NCBI GenBank assembly: GCA_002085285.1
Contig: NATK01000041.1
Span: forward strand, 1-9,140
Source of the DNA: Candidatus Latescibacteria bacterium 4484_7
GTDB taxonomy: Bacteria > Krumholzibacteriota > Krumholzibacteriia > Krumholzibacteriales > Krumholzibacteriaceae
Reading direction: 5' to 3'
Length of the DNA: 9,140 nt
The position numbers were made by a program, and so were the translations under genes. Positions within the stretch are counted from its first letter, which is position 1. The number at the start of each line of letters is the position of its first letter. Positions 1 through 6,580 of this stretch are shown piece by piece. The notes below the pieces were generated by a model. That model had not been told where the DNA came from. It did no database searches and saw nothing but the letters and a program-made list of their open reading frames with translations.

Positions 1-35
1 GCTGCCAGCGCGATCGCGCCTATCGTTTTTCTCAT
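1..35 (-). CDS. Start of a further exported protein, 3' end outside the window
   Basis: An ATG at 35-33 overlaps the traV TGA as ATGA and is preceded by AAGGAG (48-43) at seven bases. The eleven visible codons read M-R-K-T-I-G-A-I-A-L-A, which looks like the beginning of a signal peptide and closely resembles the leader of TraK in this window. In SXT-type gene orders traA (pilin) follows traV, and a DsbC-like isomerase may come next, so a pilin or another exported transfer protein is likely. Too little is visible to decide. Confidence 0.75.
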   Translation of the reverse strand, partial: MRKTIGAIALA

Positions 36-736
36 CTCTCTGCTCCTTTAGGCTTGGCTTTGTGGGTGGACGCGCTCGTTCCGCGCTCTCTGAGATATTC
101 GAGGATACGTTTTTCTTCGGCGCTCAGATCTTTCCCGTTGACATAGTCCTCAATAGTCTTGATGTCCCTGTATTCCGGGTCGGCGCCCTGTCTAGACACG
201 ACCTCTGTGGTCAGCAGGGAGGGGATCAGCACGCCGCCACGGACGTTTTTGGGGTGGTCCTCTCCGATGATCCACCTGGGTTTCTTGATGACGACATGGA
301 CGCTGTGGGCCTCTACCAGCGCCCCGTCGTTATTCTCATAGGGCGCGTACCATACTTCCCGCGTATATCCGAGGTCGCGAATCGGGGCCATCTCCGTAGG
401 ATGCGAGATCACAAGGGATTTGTTCTTGACAGACAGCGGGATTTTCGATTCCGCGCTGCCGACCTCGCCGCCGGGCACGACGATCTTGCCGCTCTCCTTG
501 TCGCGGATCGTTCCCTCGTCGTCGATGGTATAGATGCGCCCGGGATGGGGCTCCAGCGCTTCGATTTTGTCCCGGTAGCGGTACAGGTTCATCGGGTTGC
601 CGCACACCCCGTTGTTGTCGCCTGCGACGTAACAGTCGCTGTACTCTTGCCCGGGCATGACGACGTTCTTGTTGCCGCATCCCGTCAATGCAAACACGGC
701 CGCAATGCCGCCAATCGCCAAAATCATTCGCTTCAT
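32..736 (-). CDS. traV: TraV, outer-membrane lipoprotein of the secretion core
   Basis: 234 residues. TraV is the VirB7-like lipoprotein that anchors the TraB/TraK core to the outer membrane. The start is ATG at 736 with GGAGG eight bases upstream, overlapping the traB stop as ATGA. The N-terminus is a lipoprotein signal peptide with lipobox LTGC (17-20); Cys20 would be acylated. Residues after it are Gly and Asn, so the inner-membrane retention signal (Asp) is absent. Two more cysteines at 35 (YSDCYV) and 45 (GVCGN) match the Cys pair near the N-terminus of TraV proteins. The rest is polar, with a Pro/Gly-rich middle and a charged helical C-terminus (SAEEKRILEYLRERG). The protein is longer than F TraV (about 171 residues). 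The identification rests on the lipobox, the Cys pair and its place after traB. The TGA overlaps the next start as ATGA. Confidence 0.88.
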   Translation of the reverse strand: MKRMILAIGGIAAVFALTGCGNKNVVMPGQEYSDCYVAGDNNGVCGNPMNLYRYRDKIEALEPHPGRIYTIDDEGTIRDKESGKIVVPGGEVGSAESKIPLSVKNKSLVISHPTEMAPIRDLGYTREVWYAPYENNDGALVEAHSVHVVIKKPRWIIGEDHPKNVRGGVLIPSLLTTEVVSRQGADPEYRDIKTIEDYVNGKDLSAEEKRILEYLRERGTSASTHKAKPKGAER

Positions 737-2217
737 TCGTAATCCTCCGCGCTCATGTAATCTTCAAGAAAAGGGATGTCGATTGGACTGAAATCCTCGA
801 CCCGCAGCTTCTCGCCGCCTTGGAACACCACGGTCACCTTCTGCCCTCCTTTGGCCTCCAGGGCGGGGAGTGTCTTTTCCGCCATCTTCAGGTAAAAGTC
901 GGAAAGGCGGCTGAAGGCGTTCTGGATCCCCTGCCCGCCGCCGGCGGCGCCGCCGCTGACGATCGTGTTGTACCCGCCGCTGTTGTCGCCGAGTGACGCC
1001 GTGTAGTTGACAAACCCCTGCCCGAGTCCTTCCAGGATTCCGCTGACGACCATCCGCCAGATGTATCGGCCTGTCTTGGATATGAAGGTGCCGTGTACAC
1101 CGGGTGTACCGTACTTGTCGTAGACCCACCCGTTGACCTTTCCGACGATCTGCTTGGTGCGGTCTTGCATGACGCATTGCAGTTTGGAGATCTTGATCAG
1201 GATCTTGTCATTGCTGGGATCCCCGATCGCCCCGCCGATCAAAAAACACTTGTCCACGTTGGCCGTGTATTCGTTGGGTATCAGAAGATTGTCTTCCGCC
1301 TCGATAATGACCGGCACGGAGCCGAGCTCGCTCGTGCCGAACACCGGCGCGTAGGCGCCCGTGATCATGTAGGCCTTCGTGAAGCTGACGGCCATGTCGA
1401 CGGATATCTCCTCCTCGACCTCGTTGGCGGCGAGAATCATGGCGGTCTCGTTGCGCTCCCGGGCGATATCCTCCTCGATGTTCTCGTTGACGGTGACGGA
1501 GAACTCGTACCCACTTTTTTTCTTCGTTTCAGGAGGGGGAGGCAGCATGCCGTCGGCCTCTGCTTTCTCAGGCTTCACCTTGGACTTCGGCGCCTCCTCC
1601 TCGTCGATCGAAATCAGCGGGGGAGGCAGCAGTACCTCTTCTTCCGAAGCGCCCGAAGGCTTCGTGCCGAACGGAGGGGGTGGCAGCAGTTCGTTGTTCA
1701 CGGCTCCACCGCCGAACTTCTTCAGTCGCCGGTCCACCCGTCCCATGATCTTTTTTTCCGTCGCATCGAGGCGCGTCTCGAGGGCTTCTACCTTTCGCTC
1801 GACCGCCTGAAGCTTTGCTTCGGTCCTCGAAAGCGCCGCCTCCGTCTTGATCGACTGCTTGCGGAACTCCTCCTTGATGTACCCTTCCTGCTGCTTGAAT
1901 GAGCGCTCCATCTGCTTCTTCATGTTGTCGGAGAAGCTGCCCATCGTGTCGGTTACTTCCTGGAGCTTGTTTTCAATCGAAGCGATCAGGGACTCTTTGT
2001 ACTCGATCTCGCTCATGCCCACCGGGGACTGGCTTTTGGCCTCCACTTGTTTGTGGTGAGGCTTGAAGACCCCGGCCTGCGAAAGGAAGCTGACAAAGCT
2101 GTAGAGCAAGAACGCGAGCACGAGCCCAACCCCGACCATGACGAGCTGGACCCTCCGCTTGACGGAGAGGGATTTCAGCGATTTGTTCTTCCAGTCGATC
2201 TTTTTGTTGTCACTCAT
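733..2217 (-). CDS. traB: TraB, VirB10-like channel protein spanning the periplasm
   Basis: 494 residues. TraB links the inner membrane to the outer-membrane core and contacts the coupling protein. In order: a basic cytoplasmic end (1-22), one membrane helix (about 23-47), a charged coiled coil (about 70-165), a Pro-rich linker (177-230), and the conserved C-terminal TrbI-like domain (about 235-494). The linker holds three similar Leu-Pro clusters, LLPPPP (177-182), LLPPP (196-200) and MLPPPP (224-229), separated by acidic segments. In the C-terminal domain VPVIIEAEDNLLIPNEY and GGAIGDPSNDKILIKISKL fit the family. Cys324 and Cys348 may form a disulfide. A Gly-rich loop SGGAAGGGQG (421-430) lies after the segment expected to form the outer-membrane antenna. 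The ATG overlaps the traK stop, and the TGA overlaps the traV start as ATGA. Confidence 0.93.
   Translation of the reverse strand: MSDNKKIDWKNKSLKSLSVKRRVQLVMVGVGLVLAFLLYSFVSFLSQAGVFKPHHKQVEAKSQSPVGMSEIEYKESLIASIENKLQEVTDTMGSFSDNMKKQMERSFKQQEGYIKEEFRKQSIKTEAALSRTEAKLQAVERKVEALETRLDATEKKIMGRVDRRLKKFGGGAVNNELLPPPPFGTKPSGASEEEVLLPPPLISIDEEEAPKSKVKPEKAEADGMLPPPPETKKKSGYEFSVTVNENIEEDIARERNETAMILAANEVEEEISVDMAVSFTKAYMITGAYAPVFGTSELGSVPVIIEAEDNLLIPNEYTANVDKCFLIGGAIGDPSNDKILIKISKLQCVMQDRTKQIVGKVNGWVYDKYGTPGVHGTFISKTGRYIWRMVVSGILEGLGQGFVNYTASLGDNSGGYNTIVSGGAAGGGQGIQNAFSRLSDFYLKMAEKTLPALEAKGGQKVTVVFQGGEKLRVEDFSPIDIPFLEDYMSAEDYE
1535..1688 (-). repeat. Three direct 13-base repeats coding the TraB proline clusters
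   Basis: GGGGGAGGCAGCA occurs on the plus strand at 1535-1547 and 1619-1631, and with one change (T for A) at 1676-1688. Read on the minus strand these encode the (L/M)LPPP clusters. Spacings of 84 and 57 bases keep the frame. Both Pro and Leu have many codons, so near-identity at DNA level suggests duplication rather than protein selection alone. Confidence 0.8.
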
Positions 2218-2956
2218 CGCCCCCTCCCTCGATCATGTCTTTCAGCGTCGCCTTGTTGACGACGAAAACCATGTTGAACGATTCGCCCACGTCGACGCGA
2301 CGCTGAGACGGAGAGATTGCGATGATCCCTTTCGTGTAGAAGTCCTCGGGTTCGATGTATTTTGGCGAGTCGCTGACGTTCTTGCCCTCCCAGTATTCGA
2401 CGATGTATTTTTTGCCGCTGTAGCGCCTCTTGCGCTCGAGAACAAGAGCCGTCTTGGCGGTGTCGATCTCGGGAATCTGTACGGTCAGCGGCGCCGTCAG
2501 CATCGTGTAGCCCTTCATTTTTTTGCCCAGCACGACCTTCTTGACGAGAATGTTGCATTCTCGCTCCACGACGGTCGAGACGTTGCGAACCTTCAGTGTC
2601 GGCTTGTAGTTGAACTCGTAGACGGGATCCTCGAACACGAAGGCGCTCTTGTCACCACCCGGTTCGAACTGGACGATGTAACTGTTGCCCTTTTCGTTCA
2701 CAATCGTGAGTATGCCCTCGGCTCCCTGCTGGTCGGGAATGACGATGATGCTCTTGGGCATCGTGTGAACGCTGACGCCGTCGCCCGACCTCATCAGCTT
2801 GCCCGTCTTGGCGATGACGAAGTTGAAGGCGAGCACAAAAGGTTTGCCTGCCAGATACCTGATCTTGACGGGAACGTTTTTTTCGATCGTCATTGTTTCG
2901 GGGCTCCCGGCTAAAGCAACCGCCGCCATCAAGACGGCAAAAACCGTTTTTCTCAT
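2210..2956 (-). CDS. traK: TraK, periplasmic/outer-membrane core component
   Basis: 248 residues, close to F TraK (242). TraK is the VirB9-like protein that builds the outer-membrane core ring with TraV and TraB. The N-terminus is a Sec signal peptide (Met-Arg-Lys, then a hydrophobic core, likely cut after ALA at 14-16). The mature protein is beta-rich throughout, as expected: a TMTIEKNVPVKIRYL start, a long middle with IIVIPDQQGAEGILTIV, and a C-terminal segment GIIAISPSQRRVDVGE followed by FNMVFVVNKATL. The IIVIPDQQGAEG stretch suits the N-terminal, secretin-like domain of this family. The ATG overlaps the traE stop as ATGA, with a GGGGAG four bases upstream. The stop overlaps the traB start (ATGAGTGA). 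Sequence identity to known TraK is low by eye, so part of the call rests on position. Confidence 0.88.
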   Translation of the reverse strand: MRKTVFAVLMAAVALAGSPETMTIEKNVPVKIRYLAGKPFVLAFNFVIAKTGKLMRSGDGVSVHTMPKSIIVIPDQQGAEGILTIVNEKGNSYIVQFEPGGDKSAFVFEDPVYEFNYKPTLKVRNVSTVVERECNILVKKVVLGKKMKGYTMLTAPLTVQIPEIDTAKTALVLERKRRYSGKKYIVEYWEGKNVSDSPKYIEPEDFYTKGIIAISPSQRRVDVGESFNMVFVVNKATLKDMIEGGGDE

Positions 2957-3648
2957 TTTTTCTCCCCTTTCTTCTTCTGCTGCTGTGTCGGCTTGGGCGA
3001 CGTGAAGTCGAGATACCTGTTCGTCTCGCGGTACTTCTTGAGGATGTTCCGCTCGGAAAGCGTTTTGGCGTGGAATCCGCCCTTGATCGGCGCCACGATG
3101 TAGATATTGGCGTTGTAGGTCATCAGCTTGAACTCGAAGGCGTAGGGAAAGTCCACGATTTCCGAAGTTTTTCCGATAGTGCGCGTCATGAGCCCTTCCA
3201 CCGTCACCGTGGCGATCCCCCGGCGGTCGAACCGCACGTCGTAGGACTGGGGCGTGAATACCTGGGTGATGTAGTTGCTCTTGATCGCCTTTGCCGTATT
3301 CTGTAGCCGCGTGTACTCCTGGTGTTGGAGATTGTAGGAGTAGAAGCGGGTGAGGTTCTTGATGACGTCGTCGATGTTGCGGTAGCTGTAGTTGCCGACG
3401 AGACGGGCGAAGTATTGACCGAACACCCCATACGTCTCCTTGGAGGAGTGATTGACACCAAGAACCAGTGTCACCTGCCCTTCGATGGCGGGGGGTATGA
3501 CGACCTGGACGGTTCTGTTTTTGTGAAGGTTTGCCATAAAAAACAAGAGGGCTATAACGACAAACGTCAGCGCTACGGTGCCGATCGCGTTGTATTTGAG
3601 CAGGCCTTCGCGCTTGATGATCTCGTCGCGCTGCTTGAGTTCTTTCAC
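2953..3648 (-). CDS. traE: TraE, inner-membrane VirB8-like component
   Basis: 231 residues. TraE is anchored in the inner membrane with its main domain in the periplasm and is needed for F-type pilus assembly. The start is GTG at 3648, preceded by GGAG (3657-3654) just after the traL stop. A single membrane helix lies at about 20-40, after a short charged cytoplasmic end. The periplasmic part contains the Tyr- and Asn-rich segment SYNLQHQEY and a beta-rich region with RRGIATVTVEGLMTRTIG, matching the TraE pattern. It is longer than F TraE (about 188 residues). The C-terminal tail is strongly basic (QQQKKKGEKK), and that stretch also holds the traK ribosome binding site, so its composition may be partly set by overlapping signals. 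The TGA overlaps the traK ATG as ATGA. Confidence 0.92.
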   Translation of the reverse strand: MKELKQRDEIIKREGLLKYNAIGTVALTFVVIALLFFMANLHKNRTVQVVIPPAIEGQVTLVLGVNHSSKETYGVFGQYFARLVGNYSYRNIDDVIKNLTRFYSYNLQHQEYTRLQNTAKAIKSNYITQVFTPQSYDVRFDRRGIATVTVEGLMTRTIGKTSEIVDFPYAFEFKLMTYNANIYIVAPIKGGFHAKTLSERNILKKYRETNRYLDFTSPKPTQQQKKKGEKK

Positions 3649-3653
3649 CGTTT

Positions 3654-3657
3654 CTCC
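3654..3657 (-). promoter_or_regulatory. Shine-Dalgarno site fixing the GTG start of traE
   Basis: GGAG follows the traL TAA immediately and lies five bases before the GTG at 3648-3646. No in-frame ATG sits nearby, so this site decides the start. Confidence 0.65.
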
Positions 3658-4026
3658 TTAATGCACGAAATAGGTCACGTAACCGGTCGGCATAACCCGG
3701 TTTCCACGTTTGAGATCTTCCCTGCGAAGCTTCGCGGGGCCAGCGGGGTCTTTGTAGCCAAGACGGTACATGTAATGGACGATAAAGCCATTCGGATACC
3801 TTTTTTTGATCTTCTTGACAGACAATCCGCTGACGATGAGGAGCACGAGGCCAAGAGGCATCGTGATAGCCGTGGTCGTACCCGTCGCAAACCCGATGAA
3901 AAAGACCGCCATGAATGCGCCGATGCCGACGAAAAATTCGTCCATCTCGAATATGACGATCATCTTCTGTGTATCCAGATATCTCGGTATGGGCGGCAGG
4001 TCGGCAAACTCTTCGTGTTTCGCCAT
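3658..4026 (-). CDS. traL: TraL, inner-membrane component of the conjugative secretion system
   Basis: 122 residues. TraL is the VirB3-like inner-membrane part of F-type systems and is needed for pilus assembly and transfer. The N-terminus carries the family hallmark IPRYLD (13-18), followed by Met-Ile-Val-Ile-Phe-Glu-Met-Asp-Glu. Two membrane segments follow (about 31-50 and 53-70), separated by a short Thr-rich turn, then a basic KKIKKRYP motif (71-78) on the presumed cytoplasmic side. This topology is typical. The protein is somewhat longer than F TraL (about 90 residues); the extra length is a polar C-terminal tail. It heads the run traL-traE-traK-traB-traV, which supports the call strongly. 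The stop TAA is followed nine bases later by the traE start. Confidence 0.92.
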   Translation of the reverse strand: MAKHEEFADLPPIPRYLDTQKMIVIFEMDEFFVGIGAFMAVFFIGFATGTTTAITMPLGLVLLIVSGLSVKKIKKRYPNGFIVHYMYRLGYKDPAGPAKLRREDLKRGNRVMPTGYVTYFVH

Positions 4027-4031
4027 GTTCG

Positions 4032-4036
4032 CTCCT
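4032..4036 (-). promoter_or_regulatory. Shine-Dalgarno site of traL
   Basis: AGGAG lies five bases before the ATG at 4026-4024. It is a good independent ribosome binding site, as expected for the first gene after a gap. Confidence 0.75.
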
Positions 4037-4064
4037 GAATCGTGGAATAAGAGAATGCTACCCT

Positions 4065-4115
4065 AAAAACGGGGGTCTCCTCAAATGGCAAAAAAAGAGG
4101 AGAGCAAAAGCCCCC
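4065..4115 (-). terminator. Bulged hairpin with T tail upstream of traL (terminator or attenuator)
   Basis: On the minus strand TCTCCTC (4103-4097) pairs perfectly with GAGGAGA (4082-4076) across a 14-base T-rich loop. The stem extends by GGGGG (4115-4111) against CCCCC (4075-4071), with a seven-base bulge on one side. A G and five Ts follow directly (4070-4065), ending 38 bases before the traL start. This is the layout of an intrinsic terminator. The CCCCC could also pair with the GGGGG at 4124-4120 of the first hairpin, so alternative folds are possible. Confidence 0.5.
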
Positions 4116-4120
4116 AAAAC

Positions 4121-4135
4121 CCCCTTGACAAGGGG
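4121..4135 (-). terminator. Short GC-rich hairpin, possible weak terminator
   Basis: On the minus strand CCCCTT (4135-4130) pairs perfectly with AAGGGG (4126-4121) across a three-base GTC loop. One G and four Ts follow (4120-4116). It lies 76 bases after the stop of the small secreted protein gene. The T run is short, so termination would be partial at best. The same sequence also resembles part of a dispersed intergenic repeat. Confidence 0.4.
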
Positions 4136-4211
4136 AATACGGGAGGGCAAAGAGGCGCACTGGCAGGCCAGATTTAAGCAAGATTAAAGAACAGTGCAGG
4201 AAAAGGGGCGA

Positions 4212-4754
4212 CTATCGGCACAGCCTTCGGTAGAGTCCGCTCTTTATGCCGTTGCGGGCGGCGTTGCGCAAATTGCTGTTGCATCGGCCCGTCTTGAGGT
4301 ATTTGGCTGCGCCGAGATAGTAGAGGCAACGATAGCTGCTTTGCATGCCATAGCATTTTGGCACCGTCAGCATCTTCAGTATCTCATCGGGTTCGTTGAT
4401 GCGGATGAGGTAGTCGAGATATTCGTACAGCGCGGACTTGTCGCCGATGGCGATGTTGCTGTCGGAAGCGTTGCGGTAGAACGGGGCCAGGTCCGGCAGC
4501 TCGTAGGCGTAGTCGTAGGCCAGGGCGTAAAGGAACGAATTCTCCGGGTCGCTCATCGGGCTCCTGTAGGCCTCTTCCATCCGTTCTTTGGTGATTCCGT
4601 TGGTTTCTGCAAACACGACAAAATCGTTGGCCGTCGGATTGACAAGCGAAAACTCCATGTTCTGCCGACTGTTTTTGGGTTTCCCGTCTCCGGCCTGAGC
4701 GGGAACAAGTACGAGCGCAAAAGTTGCAATAGCGAGCGCGAAGATGGTTTTCAT
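4212..4754 (-). CDS. Small secreted protein with a Cys-rich C-terminus
   Basis: 180 residues. The ATG at 4754 overlaps the TGA of the TraD-like gene as ATGA, with AAAGGA seven bases upstream. An ATG at 4758 is in another frame and gives no plausible protein. The N-terminus is a clear Sec signal peptide: Met-Lys-Thr, then a hydrophobic core, with likely cleavage after PAQA (residue 21), so the product is probably periplasmic. The mature part is helical and rich in Tyr and Asp (ALAYDYAYELPDLAPFY, 77-93). Four cysteines, at 134, 143, 158 and 179, fall in the last 47 residues and could form two disulfides. The C-terminal tail is basic. I do not recognise the family. In SXT-type elements a small gene also sits between traD and traL, but that one is described as a membrane protein, so equivalence is doubtful. 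A role in assembly or coupling is inference. The TAG stop is followed by the only sizeable gap in the window. Confidence 0.9.
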   Translation of the reverse strand: MKTIFALAIATFALVLVPAQAGDGKPKNSRQNMEFSLVNPTANDFVVFAETNGITKERMEEAYRSPMSDPENSFLYALAYDYAYELPDLAPFYRNASDSNIAIGDKSALYEYLDYLIRINEPDEILKMLTVPKCYGMQSSYRCLYYLGAAKYLKTGRCNSNLRNAARNGIKSGLYRRLCR

Positions 4755-6580
4755 GCATGGATCCTTTCTTTTTCGATCTCTTTCTTTGTCTTGTCGGCCA
4801 GGCCCCTCTCCCACTCCCGAACCTCTTTCATCGTCATGCCGTAGTAGCGGTTGATATCCTCTTCCATTTCAAGATATGGCATCTCGATAAAATGCGTCGG
4901 ATCGTCCAGGAAAGGCGCCTCCACCAGCATTTTCGTTTCGGCGTTCTGGTAGAGGAAGGTTCGCCTCGGCAATTCGCTGATGTGACCTGGCAACAGTATC
5001 TCTTCCGCCGTGCGGTTGACCTGGGCCCGCATGTCGATGCCGGAACTGCCGAACGTCGAGCTCGGCCGTTTGATAGACGAAAAGGAATCGGAGATTTTCC
5101 TTTTGGATTCGTCGTCGTTGACGGCGAAATAGCACTTGACGTTCATGTTGTCGAAGGCGACCGACGCCTTCTCCGGGCCAAGCGCGTCGACGTAGTCGAA
5201 GAAGGACTGGGTAGCCAGCGTCATTTTCATGCGAAGCCCCCCGCCCTTGTTGAGTAGCTCGATCACTTCGGGCGTCAGGATCGCGCCCGCCTCGTCTACG
5301 ACGTAGTTGAACGGCCTGGGGAATGCGCGGCCTGACATGCCCACGCGACCGTACCAGTTCATGAACATCGAGGTGGTCAACCGCATCAGGGAAACGGCGG
5401 CTTCCTTGAACAGAAGCGGTGCGGGCTGCATGACGAAAACCCTGGCCGCGTCGCCCTGTTTCAGAATGTCGTACAGCGGGTTGATCCGTGTCGTGTTGAG
5501 AAGCTTGCCGAGCTTGCCGGAGGAGAGCTTGTCCAAGACCAGTTTGTAGCTAGAACTGACCTTGCTGAAGTAGTCCTGGGGCTTGTCCGCCTGGCTCTCG
5601 AGCGCCTTTACCGCTTCGGCACGCAGATGAAGGGCTTCGACGGTTTTTCGCTCCGCCTCCTGCGAGTTGGGGTAGTTGATGGCCATTTTGGCGCGAATCT
5701 GCTCCTCCGTCACGCTGTTAACCCTGTCGAGCAGCGCCACGATGCCCCGTTTGTTGGCGTAACGCGCCACGTCCCCAACGGTCAGCAGCGTGCGCAACGG
5801 CGGGTCCATCTCTTCGATGGTGCCTTCGTTCTGGGGTTCGACCAGCGCATCCAGAAGACCCGGCTCGGCAAGCATGTTGACGGGGTCCACGATCTTTCTT
5901 TTGCCAAAGACCCTCCTGTACTCCTCCAGGATCTTGTTCTCCACGTCCTCCTTGGACCATAAGGTCTCGAGGAACCTCGTGCCGAGGCAGATTGACATCG
6001 TAACCTCGTAACCGATGTCTGCGAAGAACCTCTCGTCGACAAGGATCATGTTTTGCACGCCCGAGGAGAGACCTTCGTCGTCCATCCCGAAAAACGTGTT
6101 GTATTTGATGGAATACTCCGGAAACACCGGGGAGATGTATTTGAACGACTCGAGCTTTCCGACCTCCTCGAGAAACTCTACGACCCATGCGATGACCTCC
6201 TGTCCGATGGATCCTTTCGGTTCGACAATGAACACGTCCTCGTCGAACCATATCATCTGTCGGACGAGGGCCAGCATAAAGCGCGTCTTGCCCCGACGGG
6301 TGGTTCCGAGGATCGTGGTGTGCCCGAACGAATCGCCGGGAGGCACGTATACGGGCTCCCGTCCGACCGCGCCGTCGCCGAGGACGGCACTCTCTTCGGC
6401 AAGCTTCTTCAGGTCGACGCCCTGCCCTATGTACAGTCCCTTTTTGCGGTCGAAATACTCGAAAACCTCATCGAAATACCGCTTCCCGTCCTCGTAGCTG
6501 CCAAACAGCCGCCCTCTTCTTTGTCGGTAGATCTCTTCGGCCTTTGGGCCGTCGTAACCTGACAGCAGCCGGTCAAGCAC
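4751..6580 (-). CDS. traD: TraD-like type IV coupling protein ATPase
   Basis: Expected to dock the relaxase-DNA complex at the secretion channel and drive transfer by ATP hydrolysis at the inner membrane. From the GTG at 6580 the protein has 609 residues. Walker A is GTTRRGKT (92-99), followed by the EPKGS element (120-124) usual in this family. Walker B is NYVVDEAG (425-432), and LATQS (455-459) matches the conserved Gln motif after it. KGLYIGQGV (47-55) upstream of the ATPase core resembles TraD proteins of SXT-type elements. The frame stays open upstream to an ATG at 6655, but that extension is Arg-rich and lies inside the previous gene. The GTG overlapping the previous stop (GTGCTTGA) fits the tight packing, with a weak GGGGTGG before it. 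Oddly, there is no hydrophobic N-terminal anchor with either start, whereas most coupling proteins have two membrane helices. The family call is firm; the subfamily is less so. Confidence 0.9.
   Translation of the reverse strand: MLDRLLSGYDGPKAEEIYRQRRGRLFGSYEDGKRYFDEVFEYFDRKKGLYIGQGVDLKKLAEESAVLGDGAVGREPVYVPPGDSFGHTTILGTTRRGKTRFMLALVRQMIWFDEDVFIVEPKGSIGQEVIAWVVEFLEEVGKLESFKYISPVFPEYSIKYNTFFGMDDEGLSSGVQNMILVDERFFADIGYEVTMSICLGTRFLETLWSKEDVENKILEEYRRVFGKRKIVDPVNMLAEPGLLDALVEPQNEGTIEEMDPPLRTLLTVGDVARYANKRGIVALLDRVNSVTEEQIRAKMAINYPNSQEAERKTVEALHLRAEAVKALESQADKPQDYFSKVSSSYKLVLDKLSSGKLGKLLNTTRINPLYDILKQGDAARVFVMQPAPLLFKEAAVSLMRLTTSMFMNWYGRVGMSGRAFPRPFNYVVDEAGAILTPEVIELLNKGGGLRMKMTLATQSFFDYVDALGPEKASVAFDNMNVKCYFAVNDDESKRKISDSFSSIKRPSSTFGSSGIDMRAQVNRTAEEILLPGHISELPRRTFLYQNAETKMLVEAPFLDDPTHFIEMPYLEMEEDINRYYGMTMKEVREWERGLADKTKKEIEKERIHA

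Larger units (their letters stand above)
4027..4211. other. Non-coding gap before traL
   Basis: 185 bases separate the small secreted protein gene from traL, the only break of this size. I see no credible gene in either strand. On the minus strand it contains two hairpins (listed separately), G-tracts, and the ribosome binding site of traL. Promoter-like hexamers exist (TTGCCA at 4091-4086 with TTTTAG 17 bases later; TTGTCA at 4131-4126), but each has a poor -10 match, so I do not call a promoter. The gap is the natural place for separate control of the traL-to-traV block. Confidence 0.7.

Noticed and set aside
4111..4124. A G-quadruplex from the G-tracts in the gap
   Set aside because: Only two G-tracts of five are adjacent on the minus strand, and on the plus strand only three tracts of three or more are close together. 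An intramolecular three-layer quadruplex needs four.
4161..4172. Palindrome CTGGCCTGCCAG as a terminator or operator
   Set aside because: The stem is five pairs with a two-base loop and no T run. It is too short to support a call.
4065..4211. An origin of transfer in the gap before traL
   Set aside because: No nick-site-like motif or iterated repeats are visible, and the inverted repeats are better explained as terminator or attenuator hairpins. In SXT-type elements oriT lies elsewhere.
4755..4814. A longer start for the small secreted protein (ATG at 4814)
   Set aside because: It would place a highly charged stretch before the signal peptide. The ATG at 4754 overlaps the traD stop as ATGA and gives a normal signal peptide.
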